Below are positions 1 to 8,076 of a DNA stretch of 64,000 nt, one piece after another. This stretch comes from Salinarimonas rosea DSM 21201 (GTDB taxonomy: Bacteria; Pseudomonadota; Alphaproteobacteria; Rhizobiales; Beijerinckiaceae), in assembly GCF_000429045.1 (NCBI RefSeq), contig NZ_KE386841.1:101666-165665 (forward strand), given 5' to 3'. The notes below the pieces were generated by a model that was not told the origin of the DNA, did not search any database, and saw nothing but the letters and a program-made list of their open reading frames with translations. The position numbers were made by a program, and so were the translations under genes. Within the stretch, counting starts at the first letter, position 1. Each line of letters begins with the position of its first letter.

Positions 1-651
1 AACCTGCGCCGCTACGCGCATTTCACCTCGCCGATCCGGCGCTACGCGGACCTGATCGTCCACCGCGCGCTGATCCGCGCCCACGGCTTCGGGCCGGGTG
101 GCCTGCCGGCGGAGACCGACGCGGGCGCGCTCGCGGAGATCGCCGCCCGGATCTCGGCGGCGGAGCGCCGGGCGATGGTGGCCGAGCGCGAGACGATCGA
201 CCGATTGATCGCCCACCACATGGCCGAGCACGTTGGCGAGACCTTCACGGGTCGCATCGCCGGCGTGACCAAGGCGGGGCTTTTCGTGAAGCTGGCGCAG
301 ACCGGCGCCGACGGCTTCGTCCCGGCCGCCACGATCGGCGCGGACTTCTACCGCTACGACGAGGGCACGCACGCTCTCGTCGGCGCGCGCACCGGGGAGA
401 CGTACCGCCTCGGCGACACCGTCGAGGTGAAGCTCGTCGAGGCGGCGCCCATCGCCGGCGCGCTGCGCTTCGAGCTGCTGTCGGAGGGCAGCGCCGGCAC
501 GCCGTCCGGCACGGGCCCCCGCGGCCGCAACGGCCTGCGCGACGGCGGCCCGCGGCGCTCGAAGGGGCCGAAGCAGAAGGGGTTTCGCGATCGGCCCGAG
601 GGTGGGGCGAAGGGTGGGGCGACGAAGGTGAAGGTGAAGCGCAAGCGGTGA
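1..651 (+). CDS. rnr: Ribonuclease R, 3' part (5' end outside the window)
   Basis: 3'-to-5' exoribonuclease of the RNB (RNase II/R) family that degrades structured RNA in the cytoplasm. The reading frame is already open at base 1. It carries the end of the RNB catalytic domain (HFTSPIRRYADL, the signature near its C-terminus). An S1 RNA-binding domain follows at about residues 78-160 of the visible part (VGETFTGRIAGVTKAGLFVKL). The last 50 residues are a Lys/Arg/Gly-rich basic tail typical of RNase R rather than RNase II. 216 residues are visible, about a quarter to a third of the usual 750-800. The stop codon overlaps the start of an open frame that leads into the next gene. The identification is firm; only the start is missing. 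Confidence 0.95.
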   Translation, partial: NLRRYAHFTSPIRRYADLIVHRALIRAHGFGPGGLPAETDAGALAEIAARISAAERRAMVAERETIDRLIAHHMAEHVGETFTGRIAGVTKAGLFVKLAQTGADGFVPAATIGADFYRYDEGTHALVGARTGETYRLGDTVEVKLVEAAPIAGALRFELLSEGSAGTPSGTGPRGRNGLRDGGPRRSKGPKQKGFRDRPEGGAKGGATKVKVKRKR

Positions 652-731
652 GGCGACGGGGCGGCGCGCTTCATCGGCGCACGCCGGCCGTGCTAGTGTC
701 CGTGCGTGCCTCGCCCGAGGAGGATTCCGCC

Positions 732-1322
732 ATGGCCGTCGCAGAGCCCGGACCGATGTCCGCCGACGCGTTCCTCGCCTGGCTCGCCGGCCGCAGCGAG
801 CGCTGGGAGCTCGTCGACGGCGTCCCGGTCCGCATGATGGCCGGCGCCAAGCAAAGCCACGACGTCGCTGCGAGCAACATCCTGGTTGCGCTGGCGCCCG
901 GTGCGAAGCGCAGGGGCTGCCGCGCCACGGCGAGCGACACCGCGGTTCGTACGGGACCCGTCAACGTGCGCTTTCCGGACGTCGTCGTGGATTGCGGCCC
1001 GCCCGACCCCGGCGCGCGCGAGGCGGCGGGGCCGACCCTCGTCGTCGAGGTCGCCTCGCCGGGGACGCTCGTCGTCGACCTCACCGACAAGCTCGACGAG
1101 TACCGGCGCGTCGAGGCGATCCGCCTCATCCTCCTCGTCGAGCCGGACGTCATCGCCGCCAAGCTGTGGCGTCGGGACGAGACGGGCGGCTGGGGGGCCG
1201 AGAAGTACGACGATCTCGACGCGCGCATTCCGCTCCCCGAGATCGGCGCGGAGCTGGCGCTGGCGGATGTCTACGATACGCTCGAGCCGACGCGGCGGCT
1301 GCGGGTGGTGGGAGAGGTCTGA
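732..1322 (+). CDS. Uma2-family (DUF820) putative restriction-endonuclease-fold protein
   Basis: 196-residue protein of the Uma2/DUF820 family, which has a PD-(D/E)xK nuclease-like fold and no established cellular role. Family motifs are visible: RFPDVVVD, then LVVEVASPGT and a DKLDEYRR segment that supplies the Lys. The N-terminal WELVDGVPVRMM is the usual opening of the family. I chose the ATG at 732 because GAGGAGGA lies about 8 bases upstream. The in-frame upstream extension to 648 overlaps rnr and has no homologous character. It is a single gene between rnr and a convergent ABC-F gene. Such genes are often multicopy in cyanobacteria and scattered in other bacteria; biochemical function is unknown. 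Confidence 0.85.
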   Translation: MAVAEPGPMSADAFLAWLAGRSERWELVDGVPVRMMAGAKQSHDVAASNILVALAPGAKRRGCRATASDTAVRTGPVNVRFPDVVVDCGPPDPGAREAAGPTLVVEVASPGTLVVDLTDKLDEYRRVEAIRLILLVEPDVIAAKLWRRDETGGWGAEKYDDLDARIPLPEIGAELALADVYDTLEPTRRLRVVGEV

Positions 1323-1480
1323 GGGAGCCGGCGCGCGCGCTGCGAGGGTCGCTTCTTCCCCGGAGCGGGCGGTGGGGCCGTCCGACGGCGGGTCGCGCGC
1401 CGTCGCCGTCATTCCCACCCTTTCGCCTTCGGCTTCGGCCGTCGTCCACCGCCGCGGGGTGGTGCGGGCGCCCACCCGCC

Positions 1481-3370
1481 CTACGCGCCCGCCGCCTCGA
1501 GCTCCCCCGACACCGCGAGCCATTCCTCCTCGACCCGCGCGAGGGCGTCGGCGGCCTCCGCACGTTTCCTGGCGAGGTCGGCCGCCTTGGCCGGGTCCTT
1601 CTGGTAGGCGGTGCCGTCGGCGAGCGCGGCGTCGATCTTGCCGATGAGCTCGCCGAGCTTCTCGATCCGCCCCTCGAGTGCGTCGCGCTGCTTGCGCAGC
1701 GGCCCGAGCGCGACGCGCTTCTCGGCGGCGGCGCGGCGCTCGCCCGCCTTCTCGCCCCCCTTGTCCGACGCCTTCTCGCCCCCTTTGGCGGCATCCTTGG
1801 CGGGGTCGAGCCCGCCGGAGAGGACGAGCCGGCGGTAGTCGTCCATGTCCCCGTCGAAGGGCTTCACCGTGCCGTCGGACACGAGCCAGAGCCGGTCGGC
1901 GCAGGCCTCGATCAGGAAGCGGTCGTGGCTGACGATGACGACCGCGCCCTCGTAGTCGTTGATCGCCTCCACCAGCGCCTGGCGCGATTCGATGTCGAGG
2001 TGGTTCGTCGGCTCGTCGAGGATGAGGAGATGGGGGCCGTCGAACGCCGCGAGCCCCATCAGCAGGCGCGCCTTCTCGCCGCCCGAGAGCTTCGAGATCG
2101 GCGTGTCCGCCTTCGGCCCCGAGAATCCGAAGCGGGCGCAGCGGGCGCGGATCTTCGCCTCCGGCGCGTCCCTCATGCGCTCGGCGACATGGCCGTAGGG
2201 CGTGTCGGCGAGGCGCAGCTCGTCGAGCTGGTGCTGGGCGAAATAGGCGACCTCGAGCTTGGGCGAGGCGACGACGTCGCCGGTAAGCGGGGGAAGCCGC
2301 CGGCCGATCAGCTTGCAGAACGTGGACTTGCCGTTGCCGTTGGCGCCGAGCAGCGCGATGCGGTCGTCCGGCAGCAGCGCCAGGTCGAGCCGCTTGAGCA
2401 CCGTGCGCTCGCCGTAGCCGGCGCTGGCGCGATCGACCCGCACGAGGGGCGGGGACAGCGGGCGGCCGGGGCTCGGCAGGTCGAAGGGCAGCGTCTCGTC
2501 CTCGACCACGTTCGCGATCGGCGTCATCTTCTCGAGCCGCTTCAGGCGCGACTGCGCCTGGCGCGCCTTCGAGGCCTTGGCGCGGAAGCGGTCGACGAAG
2601 GCCTGCAGGTGCTTGGCCTCCTCTTCCTGCTTCGCCTTCGCCTTCATCTGCAGCAGCGCCTTCTCGGCCCGCTGGCGGGCGAAGGAGGTGTAGCCGCCGC
2701 GGTAGATCGCGAGCTTGCCGCGGTCGAGGTGGAGGATGTGGTCGACCGCCTCGTCGAGCAGCTCGCGATCGTGGCTGATGACGAGCACGGTGTGCGGATA
2801 GCGCGCGAGATAGTCGTAGAGCCACAGCGTGCCCTCGAGGTCGAGGTAGTTCGTCGGCTCGTCGAGCAGCAGCAGGTCCGGCTCGGTGAAGAGCACCGCG
2901 GCGAGCGCCACGCGCATGCGCCAGCCGCCGGAGAAGTCCGAGCAGGGCCGCGCCTGCGCGGCGGTGTCGAAGCCGAGCCCGTGCAGGATCGTCGCGGCGC
3001 GCGCCGGCGCGGCGTGGGCGCCGATGTCGGTGAGCCGCGTCTCGATCTCGGCCCGGCGCATGCCGTCGGCGTGCTCGGCCTCGGCGAGGAGGCGGGCGCG
3101 CTCGGTGTCGGCGGCGAGGACCACCTCGAGCAGGCTCTCGGGCCCGCCCGGTGCCTCCTGCGCCGCCGTGCCGATGCGCACGCCCCTGGGCATGCCGATC
3201 GTGCCGCCCTCGGGCGCGATCTCGCCCATGAGGATGCGGAAGAGGGTGGTCTTGCCCGCCCCGTTGCGCCCGACGATGCCCACCCGCGCCCCGTCGGGCA
3301 CGGCGAAGGACGCGTGGTCGATGAGGACGCGCTCGCCCAGGCGGTAGGTGAGGTCGTTGACGTGCAGCAT
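1481..3370 (-). CDS. ABC-F family ATPase (Uup/YheS-like)
   Basis: Soluble protein with two tandem ABC ATPase domains and no membrane segment, which places it in the ABC-F family. Members act on the ribosome or in translation stress rather than in transport. First Walker A GRNGAGKT is at residues 34-41, the signature FSGGW at about 146-150, and Walker B LLLDEPTNYLD at 167-176. A charged linker (KAKAKQEEEAKHLQAFV) separates it from the second cassette with GANGNGKST, LSGGEKARL and LILDEPTNHLD. The C-terminus is a Lys/Glu/Ala-rich coiled coil of about 100 residues, as in Uup. The start at 3370 (MLHVNDL) matches the usual start. An open extension to 3568 has no family character. 629 residues, a normal length. 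Confidence 0.93.
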   Translation of the reverse strand: MLHVNDLTYRLGERVLIDHASFAVPDGARVGIVGRNGAGKTTLFRILMGEIAPEGGTIGMPRGVRIGTAAQEAPGGPESLLEVVLAADTERARLLAEAEHADGMRRAEIETRLTDIGAHAAPARAATILHGLGFDTAAQARPCSDFSGGWRMRVALAAVLFTEPDLLLLDEPTNYLDLEGTLWLYDYLARYPHTVLVISHDRELLDEAVDHILHLDRGKLAIYRGGYTSFARQRAEKALLQMKAKAKQEEEAKHLQAFVDRFRAKASKARQAQSRLKRLEKMTPIANVVEDETLPFDLPSPGRPLSPPLVRVDRASAGYGERTVLKRLDLALLPDDRIALLGANGNGKSTFCKLIGRRLPPLTGDVVASPKLEVAYFAQHQLDELRLADTPYGHVAERMRDAPEAKIRARCARFGFSGPKADTPISKLSGGEKARLLMGLAAFDGPHLLILDEPTNHLDIESRQALVEAINDYEGAVVIVSHDRFLIEACADRLWLVSDGTVKPFDGDMDDYRRLVLSGGLDPAKDAAKGGEKASDKGGEKAGERRAAAEKRVALGPLRKQRDALEGRIEKLGELIGKIDAALADGTAYQKDPAKAADLARKRAEAADALARVEEEWLAVSGELEAAGA

Positions 3371-3535
3371 GCGCCCTATCTCCCCCACGTGCCCGCCGTT
3401 GACAAGCGCTGTGGAAAGCGGGGAGGGATTCACCGGCGGGTGATCATCGTCATGGTCTTGCCGCAATGACGCCCTCGCGGCGACGCGATGGCGGGGCGAA
3501 ATGGAACCCAACCAGGTGATTCGCGTTTCCCCGCC

Positions 3536-3763
3536 ATGTCCGAGATAGCGCACCGCTTCTGCAAGCATGCCACGATCGTCGCCGTGATCACCCTGATCGC
3601 GGGGATCGCCGTCGCGCTCGACGCGATCGGCTCGGCCCGCGCCTGCCCACGGCTCGCCGAGGTGGCCCGGACGTGCGGGCCGGAGATGCTCTCGGATCCG
3701 TTGTCCTGGCCGGCCGCGTCGCGCGCGCCGCAGCCGGCGGAGATCCTGTTCAGGCGGGGCTGA
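3536..3763 (+). CDS. Small hypothetical protein with one N-terminal membrane segment or signal peptide
   Basis: 75-residue open frame starting at ATG 3536. Residues 12-33 (ATIVAVITLIAGIAVALDAIGS) are hydrophobic and could be a signal peptide or a single anchor. The rest is polar with two cysteines (ACPRLAEVARTC), which might form a disulfide in the periplasm. It is convergent with the DinB-like gene and overlaps its 3' end by 14 bases. No family is recognised. Coding is supported only by length and the plausible signal, so it may be spurious. Confidence 0.35.
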   Translation: MSEIAHRFCKHATIVAVITLIAGIAVALDAIGSARACPRLAEVARTCGPEMLSDPLSWPAASRAPQPAEILFRRG

Positions 3764-4289
3764 GCGGCGCGATCGAGGCGCCGCCGCGGCCGCTCTCGCG
3801 CTGGAATGCGATCAGGTCGAACGATGGCGCCGTGCCCGTGAGCCGCGTGAGCAGAGCATGCGCCTGCCCCCTGTGATGAGTCTGATGGTTGAAGAAGTGG
3901 TCGAGCGCCGGCGCCAGCGGCTGGGTGACGAGGCTCGGGTTCACGATCGTCCGGTACGAGAAGGTGCGGGCGAGCGCCGCTGCGTCGAGCCCCTCGACGA
4001 AGGCGACGATGCGCGCGTCCATCGCCTCACGGGCGGCGCGCAGGGCCGGCAGGTCGTCGTGGAGGACCGCGTCGAGCGCCGGCGGCCGCGTGCCGTCGCC
4101 CGTGAAGCGCGCCATCCAGATCGTGTCGCCGACGAGAATGTGGTTCATCGTGCGATGCAGCGAGCCGAAGAAGGCGCGCTCGTCGGACCGATAGGCGTCG
4201 TCGGGGAGCGCCGCGGCGGCATCGTAGAGGCGGCCGTTGGCCCAGGCATTGTAGGCCGCCAGGTCGCGATAACGGTCTTCGATCTTCAT
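3750..4289 (-). CDS. DinB-family (DUF664-like) metal-binding four-helix protein
   Basis: About 179-residue protein of the DinB/YfiT superfamily. These are metal-dependent four-helix bundles that include thiol transferases and many uncharacterised, often DNA-damage-associated members. The three-histidine metal site is visible: the His of MNHILVGD near residue 50 and the HHRGQAH pair near residue 140. The opening YRDLAAYNAWANGRLYDA is typical (helix 1). I start at MKIEDRY (4289); MRPMKIEDRY at 4298 is the alternative. The gene stands alone. The exact substrate cannot be inferred from sequence. Confidence 0.85.
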   Translation of the reverse strand: MKIEDRYRDLAAYNAWANGRLYDAAAALPDDAYRSDERAFFGSLHRTMNHILVGDTIWMARFTGDGTRPPALDAVLHDDLPALRAAREAMDARIVAFVEGLDAAALARTFSYRTIVNPSLVTQPLAPALDHFFNHQTHHRGQAHALLTRLTGTAPSFDLIAFQRESGRGGASIAPLSPA

Positions 4290-4483
4290 CGGTCTCATCC
4301 CTGCTTCCGAAGGTTGCCGATACGCACGCCGTGCTGCGGCGAGGGGTCGCCCACGTCATGCACGGCCCGACCCGCAGCGGCACGCCGAGCGTATGGCACC
4401 TCGGGCGAAGATGCGCTACACGCGGGGACGATCACGTGCGGGCCCCGCCCACCCGAGCGGGGCGCGCGGCTGGAAAGGACTTC

Positions 4484-5494
4484 ATGGACGCGCAGAACCA
4501 GAAGCCGCGTATCGCCGTCATCGGCTGCGGTGCGTGGGGACGCAACATCGCGCGCTGCTTCGCCGGCCTCGGCGTGCTGGAGGCGGTGGTCGATCCGAAC
4601 CCGCAGACGGTGGAATCGCTGACGGCGCTGTTCGGCTGCCGGGGAGCGACGCTGGACGAGGTGCTCGCCGACCCCGGTATCGGGGCGCTCGCCATCGCGA
4701 CGCCGCCCTCGCTCCACCGGGAGGTGGCGCTCGCCGCGATCGCGGCGGGCAAGCACGTCTACATCGAGAAGCCGCTGACGCTGAACTATCCCGACGCGCT
4801 CGCCGTCGTGGAGGCGGCGCGGGCGGCGGGCCGGATCCTGATGACCGGCCACATCCTGCAGTTCCACAACGGCTTCCGCGCGCTCAAGCACCTCGTCTCG
4901 TCGGGGCGGCTCGGCGAGGTCAAGCGCGTCCACGCCAACCGGCTGAACCTCGGCGCGGTGCGCAAGGAGGAGGACGCCCTGTGGTGCCTCGCCCCGCACG
5001 ACGTCTCGATGACGCTCGGGCTGATGGGCGGGCGTCCCGAGACCGTCGAGGCTTTCGGCGAGGGGCACCTGCGCAAGGACACGGCGGACGCGGTGACGAT
5101 GCGGCTCGGCTTCCCCGGCGGGGCGCAGGCGATGATCCACGTCTCCTGGCTCCATCCGTTCAAGGAGCATCGCCTCTCCGTCATCGGCTCGCAGGCCATG
5201 GCCGTGTTCGACGATTGCCTGCCGTGGGACAAGAAGGTGCAGATCTACCCGCACCAGATCTCCCTCGACAACGGCGCGCCCACGGTCGTGCGCGCCGATC
5301 CGGTGCCCGTGGCGATCGAGCAGTCCGAGCCGCTCATGGCGGAGTGCGCGCATTTCCTCGAGTGCTGCGGCTCCGGCACCGAGCCGATCACCGGCGCGAC
5401 CGAGGCGCTCGCGGTCATGGACGTGCTCCACCGCGCCGCCCTATCGATGACCGATCACCAGGCGCACGCCGCGCCCGCGCGCGCCAGCGCCTGA
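4484..5494 (+). CDS. Gfo/Idh/MocA-family NAD(P)-dependent sugar dehydrogenase
   Basis: 336-residue oxidoreductase. The N-terminal Rossmann motif is IAVIGCGAWGRN (about residues 10-21). The family EKP motif is YIEKPLTLN (about residue 95). The C-terminal alpha/beta domain contains APHDVSMTLGLMG, which supplies the active-site Asp/His. It sits 41 bases upstream of a DegT-type aminotransferase. That pairing resembles WbpB-WbpE in UDP-2,3-diacetamido sugar synthesis, where the dehydrogenase makes the 3-keto sugar nucleotide. That role is inferred from context only. The start at 4484 follows a GGAAAGGA ribosome-binding site; the longer open frame upstream has no family character. Confidence 0.85.
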   Translation: MDAQNQKPRIAVIGCGAWGRNIARCFAGLGVLEAVVDPNPQTVESLTALFGCRGATLDEVLADPGIGALAIATPPSLHREVALAAIAAGKHVYIEKPLTLNYPDALAVVEAARAAGRILMTGHILQFHNGFRALKHLVSSGRLGEVKRVHANRLNLGAVRKEEDALWCLAPHDVSMTLGLMGGRPETVEAFGEGHLRKDTADAVTMRLGFPGGAQAMIHVSWLHPFKEHRLSVIGSQAMAVFDDCLPWDKKVQIYPHQISLDNGAPTVVRADPVPVAIEQSEPLMAECAHFLECCGSGTEPITGATEALAVMDVLHRAALSMTDHQAHAAPARASA

Positions 5495-5535
5495 GCGCCC
5501 CTCCCGAGCCGCATCCCTTCCGAGCCGCACCCCAG

Positions 5536-6663
5536 ATGACCAAACCCATCCCCTTCATCGACCTGCCGGCGCAGCGTCGCCGGCTCGGGCCCGCGCTCGA
5601 CGAGGCGGTCCGGCGCGTCATGGACCATTGCGGCTTCATCCTCGGGCGCGAGGTCGAGGTGTTCGAGGAGGCGCTGCGCGCCTTCACCGGCGCGCGCTTC
5701 GCGATCGGGGTCGGGAGCGGCACCGACGCGCTCGCCCTCGTGCTGATGGCGAGGGGCGTGCGCCCGGGCGACGCGATCCTGGTGCCCGCCTTCACCTTCG
5801 CCGCGACCGCCGAGGTCGTCGTCTGGCTCGGCGCCACGCCGATCTTCTGCGACGTCGACGAGGAGAGCTTCAATCTCTCCCCCGACAGCCTCGAGCGCGG
5901 CATCGAGACGGCTCGCGCGCTGAAGCTGCGTCCGGTGGGCGTGATCTCGGTCGACCTCTACGGCCGCCCGGCGGACTACGACCGGATCGAGCCCATCGTC
6001 GCGCGCGAGGGGCTGTGGCTGCTGTCGGACGCCGCGCAGAGCTTCGGCACGTCCTACAAGGGCCGCACGGTGGGCACGATCGGGCTCGCCACGGCGACGA
6101 GCTTCTTCCCCTCCAAGCCCTTCGGCGCCTACGGCGATGCCGGCGCGGTCTTCACCGAGGACGCCGATCTCGCGCGCACCATCCTGTCCATGCGCATGCA
6201 CGGCATGGGCGCCGCCGCCTACGATCACGTCGAGATCGGCATGAACGGGCGCATCGACGCGATGCAGGCGGCGATCCTCGTCGAGAAGCTGAAGATCTTC
6301 CCCGACGAGGTCGAGGCCCGCCGGCGCATCGCCGCCCGCTACAACGCCGCGCTCGGCGACGTCGCGCGCACGCCGGCGATCTCGGAGGAGGAGCCGTCGG
6401 TCTGGGCGCAGTACACGCTGCGGCTCGACCCGGCGCGCCGCGACGCCTTCCGCGCGGCGCTGCAGGAGCGCGGCGTGCCGACCGCCGTGCACTATCCCAA
6501 GCCCCTCAACCAGCAGCCCGCCTACGCCCGCTACCCGAGCGCCGGAAACGGCGTGCCGGTCTCCGACCGCCTCTCCCGCGAGGTGGTGAGCCTGCCGATG
6601 CACGCCTACCTCGACGAGCAGACGCAGGATCGCATCGTCGAGGCCGTGCGCGCCGCGCTCTGA
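5536..6663 (+). CDS. DegT/DnrJ/EryC1/StrS-family sugar aminotransferase
   Basis: 375-residue PLP-dependent aminotransferase of sugar nucleotides. The PLP lysine is K194 in SFFPSKPFGAYGDAG. Also visible are GVGSGTDALALVL (phosphate cup), AFTFAATAEVV, and LSDAAQSFG with the cofactor-binding Asp. The Gln in AAQS is in the family's usual place next to the pyridine ring. The C-terminus has the HYPKPLNQQPAY block typical of WbpE/DegT. It follows the dehydrogenase closely and is probably co-transcribed, ending at a strong hairpin at 6696-6717. Its substrate is inferred to be a 3-keto sugar nucleotide. No acetyltransferase (WbpD type) is next to it, so the pathway must be completed elsewhere or the product left as an amine. 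Confidence 0.9.
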   Translation: MTKPIPFIDLPAQRRRLGPALDEAVRRVMDHCGFILGREVEVFEEALRAFTGARFAIGVGSGTDALALVLMARGVRPGDAILVPAFTFAATAEVVVWLGATPIFCDVDEESFNLSPDSLERGIETARALKLRPVGVISVDLYGRPADYDRIEPIVAREGLWLLSDAAQSFGTSYKGRTVGTIGLATATSFFPSKPFGAYGDAGAVFTEDADLARTILSMRMHGMGAAAYDHVEIGMNGRIDAMQAAILVEKLKIFPDEVEARRRIAARYNAALGDVARTPAISEEEPSVWAQYTLRLDPARRDAFRAALQERGVPTAVHYPKPLNQQPAYARYPSAGNGVPVSDRLSREVVSLPMHAYLDEQTQDRIVEAVRAAL

Positions 6664-6695
6664 GGCGGCGGGCTCACGGGCCTCGAACGAAGAAA

Positions 6696-6717
6696 GGCCG
6701 CCTCTCGCGAGGCGGCC
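6696..6717 (+). terminator. Terminator-like hairpin after the aminotransferase gene
   Basis: Perfect 9-bp stem GGCCGCCTC / GAGGCGGCC with a TCGC loop, starting 33 bases after the aminotransferase stop and preceded by GAAGAAA. There is no T-run after it, as is common in GC-rich alphaproteobacteria. It lies between two convergent genes and may serve both strands. Confidence 0.6.
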
Positions 6718-6779
6718 GTCGAGGTGGGGAAGGGCGTCGGCGCTTCCCTGGGAGGAACTGGTGCGGCCGGGTTCTCGCC

Positions 6780-7490
6780 TCAGTGCGAGCCGGTGAGGCG
6801 GCACAGGCGGCAGACGTCGCCGATGTCGACGCGATCCTGCCGGTCGTAGGCGATGATCCCGGACCGGCGCAGCGCCGAGAAGGCGCGGCTGACGGTCTCG
6901 ATCGTCAGGCCGAGATAATCCGCGATCTCCTGGCGCGTCATGGCGAGGTCGACGCGGGTGTCGCCGTCGCCCGGCTTCGGGCCGGCGCAGGCGAAGCCGC
7001 CGCGATTGGGCACGAGGCGCATGATGAAGGTGGCGACCCGCTCCTGCGCGGACTTGCGGCCGAGCAGCAGCGCGTGGTCGTGCAGCGCGCACATCTGCTG
7101 GCGCAGCCGGGCGAAGAGGCGGTCGCGCAGCGGCGCGTCGGAGTCGATGGAGCGCTTGTCGTAGGCCACGAGGCGCACGTCCGTCAGCGCCTCCGCCGCG
7201 ACGTCGGACACGTCCGTCGCCGAGAGCCCGAAGACGTCGCCGACGCCGAGCACCTCGATGATCTGGCGCCGCCCGTCGGGCAGGAGCTTGAACAGGATCA
7301 CGCCGCCCTCGAGCACCTCGTAGACCGAGGTGGCGGTGTCGCCCTCGTCGAGGATGAGCGCGCGGTGGTGGAAGGCGTAGAGCTTGCCCTTCTCCGGCTT
7401 CTCGGCCGCACGGTCGCCGACGAAGCGCAGGCTCCAGCCGGAATCGAACTTCGCATTGGAGAAATCGGAGCGTTCTTGGCGCGCATCCAT
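6780..7490 (-). CDS. fixK: Crp/Fnr-family transcription regulator, FixK-like
   Basis: 236-residue regulator with an N-terminal cyclic-nucleotide-binding-type beta barrel (about residues 40-130: LYEVLEGGVILFKLLPDGRR-like segments). The C-terminal winged helix is at about 165-225. The recognition helix has the E-x-x-S-R pattern of FNR/FixK proteins (IETVSRAFSALRRSGII), expected to read TTGAT-N4-ATCAA. It lacks the N-terminal cysteine cluster of oxygen-sensing FNR, so it should be FixK-like and depend on FixLJ for oxygen control. There are cysteines near the C-terminus (DVCRLCRL); a redox role for them would be speculative. The neighbours are FixL, FixJ and a lone receiver on the same strand, the arrangement known from fixLJ-fixK2 regions of Bradyrhizobium relatives. 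Start ATG 7490. Confidence 0.87.
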   Translation of the reverse strand: MDARQERSDFSNAKFDSGWSLRFVGDRAAEKPEKGKLYAFHHRALILDEGDTATSVYEVLEGGVILFKLLPDGRRQIIEVLGVGDVFGLSATDVSDVAAEALTDVRLVAYDKRSIDSDAPLRDRLFARLRQQMCALHDHALLLGRKSAQERVATFIMRLVPNRGGFACAGPKPGDGDTRVDLAMTRQEIADYLGLTIETVSRAFSALRRSGIIAYDRQDRVDIGDVCRLCRLTGSH

Positions 7491-7581
7491 GTGACAGATC
7501 CTAGAAGGGGTGCCCGGGGGAACGGAGCGTCGTCGATGGGCCGAGGATTACGGCGCGCGCCTTTTCCGCGCATCGGGACAT

Positions 7582-7593
7582 GTGCTTAAGCAC
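7582..7593. promoter_or_regulatory. 12-bp palindrome upstream of the FixK-like gene
   Basis: GTGCTTAAGCAC is a perfect palindrome 92 bases upstream of the fixK-like start codon, in a 200-base gap with no gene. It is not a TTGAT-N4-ATCAA box. It may be an operator; nothing in the sequence identifies the protein. Confidence 0.3.
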
Positions 7594-7690
7594 GATGCCG
7601 TCGGGAAAAGCACGCGTGCGCATTTTACCGCAGGAGAGGGCCCGGTTCTTCGTTCGTTCGGAGCCGATCGCCGCGAAGGGCGCGATTCCC

Positions 7691-8056
7691 TCACAGATAG
7701 GCCGCTATCGCGTCCGCCTCGAGCGGCTTGCGCAGCAGCGGCGTCGACGGCAGCTCGCGCAGCATGGCGTCGATGTCCGCCCGCGGCTTCCCGGAGATCG
7801 CGACGACCCGCGGCGCGCGCGCCTGGGTCGCGAGCCAGCGGATCACGTCCGAGCCCGAGATGCCGGGCAGGCCGAGGTCGACGAAGACGATGTCGCTCGG
7901 GCCCGGAGGGCCCGCGCGCAGGAAGCTCTCGCCGTCCGCGTAGGCGCGGGCGGCGAAGCCGAAGGCGGACACGAGCTCCGTGAGCGCGTCGCGTACGCCG
8001 AAGTCGTCTTCGACGATGTGAATCCTCACAGGGGGCCTCTCGCCTTCGGGCGCCAT
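7691..8056 (-). CDS. Stand-alone response-regulator receiver protein in the fix cluster
   Basis: 121-residue CheY-like receiver with no output domain. The acidic pair is in HIVEDDFG (about 16-18) and the phospho-acceptor is D60 in IVFVDLGLPG. The conserved Lys is in LRKPLEAD, and the Thr/Ser position is in VVAISGKP. It resembles the receiver of FixJ more than CheY. It lies between fixJ and the fixK-like gene on the same strand. I chose ATG 8056; a TTG at 8065 is possible. Its promoter carries a perfect FixK/FNR box and a FixJ-like site, so it should be induced at low oxygen. It could compete for phosphate from FixL, or act by protein contact. A similar lone receiver is known next to fixK2 in Bradyrhizobium (from memory). 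Confidence 0.85.
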   Translation of the reverse strand: MAPEGERPPVRIHIVEDDFGVRDALTELVSAFGFAARAYADGESFLRAGPPGPSDIVFVDLGLPGISGSDVIRWLATQARAPRVVAISGKPRADIDAMLRELPSTPLLRKPLEADAIAAYL

Positions 8057-8076
8057 TCCACGCAACGTCCCAGTCC

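Noticed and set aside
693-2825. Very long minus-strand frame across the Uma2 and ABC-F genes
   Set aside because: Arg/Ala/Gly-rich shadow of two good genes in other frames; no family character. The same holds for the other long opposite-strand frames in the window.
7645-7659. GTTC-N7-GTTC, a LexA-like pattern, in the gap upstream of the FixK-like gene
   Set aside because: It arises from a simple TTCG repeat, lies 155 bases from the start codon, and no promoter is next to it.
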